From Gigaspora rosea (Eukaryota > Glomeromycota > Glomeromycetes > Diversisporales > Gigasporaceae), in the NCBI GenBank assembly GCA_003550325.1, contig QKWP01000361.1, positions 111,403 through 175,402 of the forward strand: a stretch of 64,000 nt of DNA. Direction: 5' to 3'. The translations under genes were made by a program, and so were the position numbers. Each line of letters starts with the position of its first letter. Within the stretch, counting starts at the first letter, position 1. The notes beneath the pieces were generated by a model. That model did not search any database. It was given only the letters and a program-made list of their open reading frames with translations, and was not told where the DNA came from. Positions 57,318-64,000 of this stretch are shown here, piece by piece.

Positions 57318-57707
57318 GTGAAAAGATCTAGGTTGTAAATTTTGATGTTTTCAATATTATACACCATCAATTACTATAAAAATCTGTATGTTTCAAATAA
57401 ATTTGCATTTCTATAATAAACATTTTCATTACTTGCTTACACATTGGCATAGTAAAAAACATCTGGATCTCGAAGAATTAATTGAATACTAAATTATGGT
57501 AATTTTTACAACTTTAACCAAGATAGCTATATCTAAATTTTAATTACCTTATTGCTATTTTTGGAACATCATTCTACTCCAACCCTATGTTTTCCCTAAT
57601 CCTGAAAACCTAAACTAGTCAATGTAACAATATCCTGCTGTTATATTTGATAGCAGTACGTCGCAATACATCCTGCATAAATTGAACCTCAATATTTACC
57701 TTTGATA

Positions 57708-57877
57708 CAGTTGTCCTCCCATATAATCACACAGTTGGACACATAATAAATTTTTTAAAAAATGTGCTTATAAAGGAGTTGTGCTTATATGGAGATTTTT
57801 TTCTTAGAAATTAAATCATATTTTGGCCTAAACATAAATGTGATTATATGGGAGGGGATTCTATAGAGGGACGACTG
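57708..57877. mobile_element. 170-bp pogo-like MITE
   Basis: The left CAGTTGTCCTCCCATATAAT and the inverted right end (CAGTCGTCCCTCTATAG, then CCTCCCATATAATCACA) are related. TA lies on both sides (57706-57707 and 57878-57879). The right TIR contains a short internal insertion. Confidence 0.75.
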
Positions 57878-57926
57878 TATCCTTACCGTATTAGATTTCT
57901 TGTTATTCCAATTCTTTTCGATAACA

Positions 57927-58787
57927 TTATGCAACGCTTGATATTCCACTAGCGTTACCAATCTCTACAGATTTTTGATAAAGAATGTATGCCTTATATT
58001 CATCCTTTTCAACTCCAACTCCATTAAGATAACACCTTGCAACTTTTAACATTCCATTAACAAAACCCATCTCTGCAGCTTTTTGATAATAAATGAATGC
58101 CTTATATTTATCTTTTTCAACTCCAATTCCTTCTTCATAGCAATATCCAACCTGATATGTTCCATCAGCATCTCCCATATTTGCAGTTATTTGATAATTA
58201 ATGAAAGCCTTATTTTCATCTTGTTCAACTCCAATTCCATTCTGATAGCAATATCCAACATTATATGTCCCTAAAGCGTAACCCATTTCTGCAGATTTTT
58301 GATAATATATGAAAGCCTTATGATCATCTTTTTCAACTCCAATTCCGTCATTATAACAATATCCAACATTATTTATTCCAATAGCATCTCCCATATCTGC
58401 AGATTTTTGATAATAAATAAATGCTTTATATTCATCCTTTCCAATCCATTTTCCATAATGTTAACAATTTCCAAGAATGATCTGAACCGTAGGATTTATT
58501 TGATCATTTAAACAAAAATTGATTACATTAACTGGACTTTGCTTCTTTTTTATAAGAAATTGTTCCAATATATCAAGAACTGAAGGGCAATTTGTGCCTT
58601 GTAATTTTTCTTTATTATACAGGTTACACATTTTTCTAACAATTTCATTAAGAAAATCCTGGGAAAAATCCTGCGACTTGCTATCTTCTAAATGCAATTG
58701 AGTAATATTGTTGGTTATTTGAATGATATCTGATGAGTTGTCAATTTTTTCTGCCTGTTTATCATATTGGTTATTACTGAATGACAT
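57927..58787 (-). pseudogene. Sel1-repeat gene C with an in-frame stop
   Basis: 287 codons in one frame, starting MSFSNNQYDKQAEKIDNSSD, with TAA at 58461-58463 (codon 109). The stop follows ILGNC, where A and B read ASCYCYGKW; after it the frame resumes as HYGKWIGKDEYKAF without a shift. Five Sel1-like repeats and a cut-off sixth follow, fewer than in A and B. It ends at TAA in the same place as A and B end at TGA, and CYRK follows. As read it makes only the N-terminal 108 residues. A single-base error could mimic this, so pseudogene status is likely but not certain. Confidence 0.75.
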
Positions 58788-59214
58788 TTTAACTCAAGAA
58801 AGAAAGTACGTACGTCGTGCATGTTGATGTATCAAATTTATTGAAAATGCGTAACACGTTGTACCATATACAGCATAGCTTGATGTTTGCTGATCATTTC
58901 ATAAATTGTAAATTGTGTATAGTGTTGAAGGCGGAAATCCGGGCCGTTGCCACGGGACAGACAACCATCAACACCTAGACCAAAAAAACACCTCACGATA
59001 TACCCAATGGTGAGAGGCGGTACGATTTGGCAAGCTAAGGCGTATCGGGTATATGGTGAGCACATGAAGCTGTTTTTATTAACGAGGGGCAGTGAAACCA
59101 AGATCGGTTTCTAATTTTTTATTTATCTCTATCTATCGATATCTTTCTATCTCTGAAATCGTTGAATAGTACATTACATGGTCTTTTCATACTATTCTAC
59201 TTCGAATAGATTCA
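58788..59214. other. Upstream region of Sel1-C, GC-richer
   Basis: It starts with an AAGAAAGAA word shared with the other Sel1 promoters. About 58920-59100 is richer in G+C than its surroundings (CCGGGCCGTTGCCACGGGAC) and contains a frame on the minus strand (58838-59101) without family similarity. It may be a fragment of an unrecognised element or gene. Confidence 0.4.
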
Positions 59215-59435
59215 TCAATCTTTATCATCTATTCCACAATTTCTTACCCGAATGTCAGAATCACGCCATTTCGAAAATTCCTTGATCTTGCATTCAATAT
59301 CCTCCCCGATTTGGTTGTGCACAAGAACCGGTTTCCAACGGTCGATCACTGTACTTCCAGAAAAGTCGTCGTCACGTGTTCCGACCAAGTCATAGCAAGC
59401 AAAATAAAGCCGGAACTGCATTGCATTTTCATATG
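59215..59435 (-). CDS. Possible last exon of an unrecognised gene
   Basis: On the minus strand, TTATTATAG (a good splice acceptor, complement of 59436 onward) precedes a 73-codon frame AYENAMQFRLYFACYDLVGTRD..., ending ...VRNCGIDDKD and TGA or TAG-type stop at 59215. Codon use and composition are coding-like and GC-richer than the flanks. I recognise no domain. Upstream exons on the minus strand (beyond 59435) were not found, so it may be a stranded gene fragment. Confidence 0.35.
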
Positions 59436-59553
59436 CTATAATAAATAATAGCAAAAGCATAATTTTTGAGCATGAATAATATAATTTTTTGTATATTGGT
59501 TGGGCATTTAGAATTTTACTGGGTTGAGAAATGATAACCACTGTCAGAATCAA

Positions 59554-60828
59554 CTGAATCCACTCAAATCAGTACAGAATTTCGCTAATGTATTCTGTTA
59601 TCAAAAAAATTTTTAATAGTGAACAGTAAAAAATTTATAATGTTCAGAAATTTATAATAAAGTTCACATGAGAACTTTGAGAACACTAATTTCCAACACT
59701 GATTCTATCTACATTAATTATTACAAACGTTATTACATATTAGGATAACAACTAAACAAATTTGCTTTTTACACATAATACACGTTTTGCCACTAACTAA
59801 TACCCTTTAAATAATTTCATTCACATTAATTTATCAATGAGTATAAATATGCATTTTTGCGATTTGTAAAAATTCTGTATTCCAAAATTTATCAAAAAAA
59901 AACAATCGGTTTCTGACTTTGATTTCCAATTTCTAATTTCTATTTGATTATATATATATATATATATATATTTTAAACTATTGACAAATTTTAAAATTNA
60001 AAAAAAAAAAAAAAAACAAAAAAAAAAACAAAAAAAATAAAATAAAATTCAGAAAATCAGAAACTAGCATTTTATTCAATTAGTTTGTTAACCCGGCAGA
60101 ATTTAGTTCAATAAAATTTAGTTCAATAAAAATTTAATAGACAATAATACTGATTATATAGTTTAAACATATTGATTAAATAATTTGGTCAGTGACACTT
60201 TTTTTAAAAAATATTTCATCAAAATGAATCTAAAAGTCTGGATTACATGAATAATTTACTAATCAAAACTGCAATATGTGAAATAAGTCTTATAATAATT
60301 TTTACAATTATGTTTGGACTAAATCATAGAGATATTAATTAATTTATATGCACCGAGATTATGATTTACTCGTGTATAATTTCATATAATAACGTACCAT
60401 TAGATCTTATTTATATAGTATTATTAATATTAACAAAGTCAATTATAAGGAGAAGATCAGAGTTATGATTTTCTTCTTTATCAAATGGGACGATTAGGTT
60501 TTTGATATATTTTATTTTGGAAATGTTATTTAAACGATTAGCCGCGTCATTTACATATACACATAGATGGCAAACGTAATGTAACGATTAAATGGGAGAG
60601 CAATACGAAGGAAAGGTAATTAGACCAGTCTAACTCTAACCATGTACAAAGAACTCAAGTCTTAATAAACTGAGGCGAAGTTATAAGTCAGTTCAATCCG
60701 TCGAATTGAGTCTCACAAGGCTTATTAAAGATAAAGTGGAATTCAATAATACTTTTATGCTTTATGGATGTGGAACTGATTAGACTTTATTAAATTTCAG
60801 GTGTTTATATGCATTTCAAATCTTAGAG
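59554..60828. other. AT-rich spacer with a second N
   Basis: No gene. A (TA)n run lies at 59950-59971, an N at 59999 and an A-rich run at 60000-60050, so a scaffolding join or unresolved homopolymer is likely here. Confidence 0.5.
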
Positions 60829-60892
60829 CGTTACGCTGAATTTCCAGCGATACACTAATAATTAAGTGTTGCGCTGGAATTTTAGCGTGACA
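60829..60892. repeat. 64-bp hairpin
   Basis: CGTTACGCTGAATTTCCAGC then GATACACT pairs with AGTGTTGC, then GCTGGAATTTTAGCGTGACA. Stem about 28 bp with a few mismatches. CATTACACTGAAAATTAGC copies follow to 60935. Confidence 0.75.
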
Positions 60893-61849
60893 CCAAAAAT
60901 TTAGCATTACACTGAAAATTAGCATTACGCGACTAACTACGCCACCCAGTTACTAATTACTTCCATTTTTAGTACAAGTTATTAATATTGTGGAAATAAT
61001 ACTAAAATTGGTCACCGTTACCAAATGGAACTGGAATTACAAGAAACATATGCGCATGCGGAATGCTTACCAGATAAGAAATTATTTACAATTTCGAAAA
61101 TTAAATTTTTTAATTCATTACAGTGGATATCTTTAGATCTTCTAAGATCTATTGTCCTAAATCTGGTATGGATTATTCCCTGTATAGTTCGATAATCTCA
61201 TATAAGTATGCACGATCTTTAATTCTATTATTTTTGATGCGTATTGACAGTGATCACGGCTATAGTATTTTATTATTTATATCGTCGTGAAAAACTCTAG
61301 CAATAGAATAAAACAATTCAAATGCAAAATAATTCAATATTAACCATGCTGTGGTCAATAGAATAACAAGTAAGTTCTGTTACAGAATTTTTTATGTATC
61401 ACATAGTAAAAATTATAAAAATTCTAATACAAACTTGCATGATTTTAACTTAATACAGCGGTCACCAGAATGGCAATTGAGTTTTATTAAAGAATGTTTC
61501 GCTGTAACAATGAAAGTGATGATATATCAATACAAACTAACTCAAACTTTAACCACTGTGTACTGCATTATCGCTCTTTTCGATTTAGTTGGATTTGATC
61601 AATTTATGATTTATTTGCAAACTTTGTGAGTCCCATGATTAAATACAAACAATCACCAAGACTCGGCATATTTCAGAACTCATTTCATGAGTACTTTTAT
61701 AGTATTTTTATTATATGCATTAAATGGCGTCCAAAAATATACCAAATTTAAATGATTGCATATATTGTAATCGTAAATGCACAGAACTCAAAAGAAAAAA
61801 ACCATAAATTAATCAAATCAAAAAGAACGATAATGGATTTTGCAATATA
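60893..61849. other. Spacer
   Basis: No supported gene. A 92-codon plus-strand ORF (61351-61629) has no recognisable family and no clear context. Confidence 0.4.
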
Positions 61850-62100
61850 AGACTATGCAAAGTTGATTTTTTATTTTGCATTACATGGAATTGAAAACAT
61901 GGGTCGGTCACTCGAGGGGTTTTTTCAATTACTGTGAATTAATAGAAAATGTTCACATTTAAGATTATTCACGGTTATTTTCATTTCGCACAAGGAATCA
62001 AAAAATTGGGTCGAAAGTCATATTTTTTTTGTCAGTCCTATTGGACAATTACAGAAAATAAGGTCTCTATCGGGTGACACCGAATAAGATAGCGAGAAAA
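61850..62100. mobile_element. Partial copy of the 324-bp MITE
   Basis: It aligns with 19971-20230: TATGCAAAGTTGATTTTTTA at the left and TGTCAGTCCTATTGGACAAT, AAGGTCTCTATCGG inside. The right end has been lost into the A-rich run that follows. Confidence 0.8.
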
Positions 62101-62139
62101 TAAATATCAAAAATCGAACAATTGGCACAATTGGGATCA

Positions 62140-62260
62140 AAAAAAATAAATAAAAAATAAAATAAATAAAAAAAAATAAATAAAAAAAAATAAATAAATA
62201 AAAAATAAATAGAAAAAAAAATAAAAAAAAATAAATATAAATAAAAAAAAAATAAAAAAT
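62140..62260. repeat. A-rich AAATAAAT low-complexity tract
   Basis: More than 100 bp composed of A with regularly spaced T, in AAATAAATAAAA words. Confidence 0.9.
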
Positions 62261-63071
62261 AGGCTATACACTATGTGTCACTAAAAGAATTTTACAGAAG
62301 GGTCACCAAAATTCTGGGTTGGTTACGTTCTGGGTTGGTTGCATCGGATCTAGGTCAGCGTTTAGCCCAAGTTGTTAGCAGGTTCTATAGCAAAATTATC
62401 AGCTGGGCATTTTTTACTTAATTTTATGTGGTGTGTTCTTTTTTTACTATTTATCGTATTTTGTGTCGCTTTTGTGCATATGATCAGGAGTCAAACTTCC
62501 TCTTATTCTATAAAAGGAAAATTTCCTACCAACCATTTTTATTATATTATTATATATACTAGGTTAATGCACAGAATTGTGTGTCCGAAGCGCAATAACA
62601 ACTAAGATCTAATTTCATTTTTTTGATGCGATACAACTATTATATGCATGCAGACACCAAATACAGAAGTTACATTTTTTGATGTTACTATTATTGATGC
62701 ATCAAAGATGGAACTTTTGTATTACCTTACATAAACGTATAAAGTCCTTCGCTACGCTTCGGACAATTAGATATCATATGAATCGATATGAATCTGTATG
62801 AATCGATATAATACTATACTATATTAGATATGGAAAAAAAAGAATTTGAATTGGTTAAAAGCAACTTAATTCCATTAAAAAATAAGTAGCTGCGCAATGT
62901 AGTTGCGCGAAACCAGGAGCGGGGAAATTAGTACACTATGATGCTAGATATTATGTATGGATAGAATTATCTAACATAATTTTTCCTAAACGCCTATTAG
63001 ATTCTGATAATATATACATGATCTAATTATTGCAACCATCCGGATATTCTAGTTGGCTATTTGGGTTGTGT
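62261..63071. other. Spacer
   Basis: No supported gene. GTAGCTGCGCAATGTAGTTG near 62887, followed by CGCGAAACCAGGAGCG, resembles 48530-48560 (GTAGCTGCGCGACGCAGTCA, AAACCAGGAACG), a shared unknown repeat. Confidence 0.4.
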
Positions 63072-63436
63072 ACTAGGAAAACCCGCCTTTGACACTTTTT
63101 CAACTATTTTGAGACTTTGATTTAAATTAAAGCGCTGGTTTTTACACATGTATTTTACTTTTTACCCTATGTTGATATAATAAATTATCGTGATTTTTAA
63201 CTTGAATGTTAAACCAATTTTTTAACGATCGTGTTCTAAAAATAGATTTACAACCAAAGATTGACGACTCAATTAAATTAGATTGGTCAATCAGTGTTTC
63301 ATAATCACATGACATTGTTTATTCAGTAATCGATATTTAAAATAAACAAAAAATCAAGAGGTAAATTTAGGTTTCACAACAAATAATCGCCATTTTCTCA
63401 AAATGGAAACCCCCTTCAAAGACAGGTTTTCCTAGT
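63072..63436. mobile_element. 365-bp MITE, ACTAGGAAAACC ends
   Basis: The left ACTAGGAAAACCCGCCTTTG and inverted right ACTAGGAAAACCTGTCTTTG are TIRs. GTGT and CCAC flank the ends, extending the inverted pairing. No direct duplication was found. Confidence 0.75.
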
Positions 63437-64000
63437 CCACACGGTAGTCAAATTTCGATTCGCAATTTAGATAAGGTGCACATGTTCAGTGTCAAATTCA
63501 CATTATTAATTCATAAAATTTAATATATGCAATTTCATAATTAGTAAAGCATTGTTCTTTCATATGAAAAATCTGAGATCCGATTAATTACGCGATCAAT
63601 TTAAGAGTCAGTTTACGAAAAACAATGTAGGGAGGGCGTTAATAAGGTATTAATTTTAAGGTCATGTAATGCGCGAACAATAATAATATATTTAAGGGGC
63701 AATGACGATGTAGATACCTGATATTTGCAAAAAAATAATAATCGAATATGCAACAATCGTAAAAGTTAAAAATGATTACGTAAATCTGCACAATTTTATA
63801 TAGTTGGCAAACAACATAAACAAAATCTTAAGTGACTCAATACATAAATCGATAATCCAAACATAATCCTGAGTAAACAAGCTATAATATTAACACATAA
63901 GCACAATAAGTCAAGAAAGTATGATGATAAATAGTTAAGTCAACGTACATATAAAGAAAATCAATATTGTAAACACATAAGGTAATATTATAGAATTTTT
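63437..64000. other. Right edge, nothing recognised
   Basis: AT-rich DNA without a gene, RNA or clear repeat boundary. Confidence 0.4.

Larger units (their letters stand above)
56215..58787 (-). repeat. Segmental duplication unit C
   Basis: The 3' flank aligns with units A and B (AAAATTAATTTAGGAATCAA, AAGTGTGTACCAAT, AACATCTGGATCTCGAAGAA). Two MITEs (57135-57317 and 57708-57877) interrupt it and are absent from A and B. Confidence 0.75.

Noticed and set aside
58838..59101. 87-codon minus-strand ORF upstream of Sel1-C
   Set aside because: No recognisable family or splice signals; only mentioned as a GC-richer stretch.
61351..61629. 92-codon plus-strand ORF
   Set aside because: No family, no context and ordinary length for chance in open AT-rich DNA.
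62372..62605. 77-codon ORF with a hydrophobic segment
   Set aside because: Looks like a chance frame; no start context or conservation to support it.

Overview
This is an eukaryotic, very AT-rich, transposon-dominated window with almost no host genes. Several things together suggest an arbuscular mycorrhizal fungus (Glomeromycotina, Rhizophagus-like): tandem Sel1-repeat proteins with SLRs close to the Glomeromycotina type, BED-finger hAT transposases with short GTATGT/GTAAAT..TAG introns, a FAR1-like MULE, and many MITEs. The species assignment is inference; no rRNA or marker gene is present. Two N bases (1440 and 59999) mark scaffolding joins.

Layout. 1-7572: a decayed Ty3/gypsy retrotransposon on the minus strand (LTR, gag, protease, RT, RNase H start), with a complete hAT transposon (3224-6874) inserted in gag. 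The hAT has matching terminal inverted repeats (TIRs), a perfect 8-bp target duplication (TSD) and an uninterrupted two-exon transposase. 7573-11790: a decayed non-LTR (LINE) element, plus strand. 11.8-19 kb: CpG-poor DNA with foldback elements, a giant palindrome, a tRNA-derived SINE and a non-autonomous hAT-like element. 19.4-22.25 kb: Sel1 gene A and its flanks. 22.3-38.2 kb: MITEs, a FAR1-type MULE pseudogene (27.7-31.0 kb), a possible second tRNA-derived retroelement and long foldbacks. 38.3-39.2 kb: an orphan piece of Sel1-type 5' flank. 39.2-44.3 kb: tandem repeats and nested MITEs. 44401-50859: a second hAT element of 6.46 kb with subterminal 19-bp arrays, carrying a third, non-autonomous hAT-like insertion. 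51.0-58.8 kb: Sel1 genes B and C, head to tail. 58.8-64 kb: mostly unassigned, with one exon-like ORF.

The only likely host genes are the three Sel1-repeat paralogues, all on the minus strand. They belong to a tandem duplication whose non-coding flanks are still alignable, and these flanks act as paralogous empty sites that date and delimit several MITE insertions. Genes A and B have open frames; gene C has an in-frame stop. All three end at the same stop position, just before a still readable part of one more Sel1 repeat.

The other genes are transposon genes. hAT-1 looks potentially autonomous, and hAT-2 is broken by two single-base shifts. The LINE is heavily mutated, but its structured 3' tail (two small hairpins plus poly-A) recurs in a second, 5'-truncated LINE copy, and the SINE has an analogous tail, suggesting a shared retrotransposition machinery. 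All alignments were made by eye.
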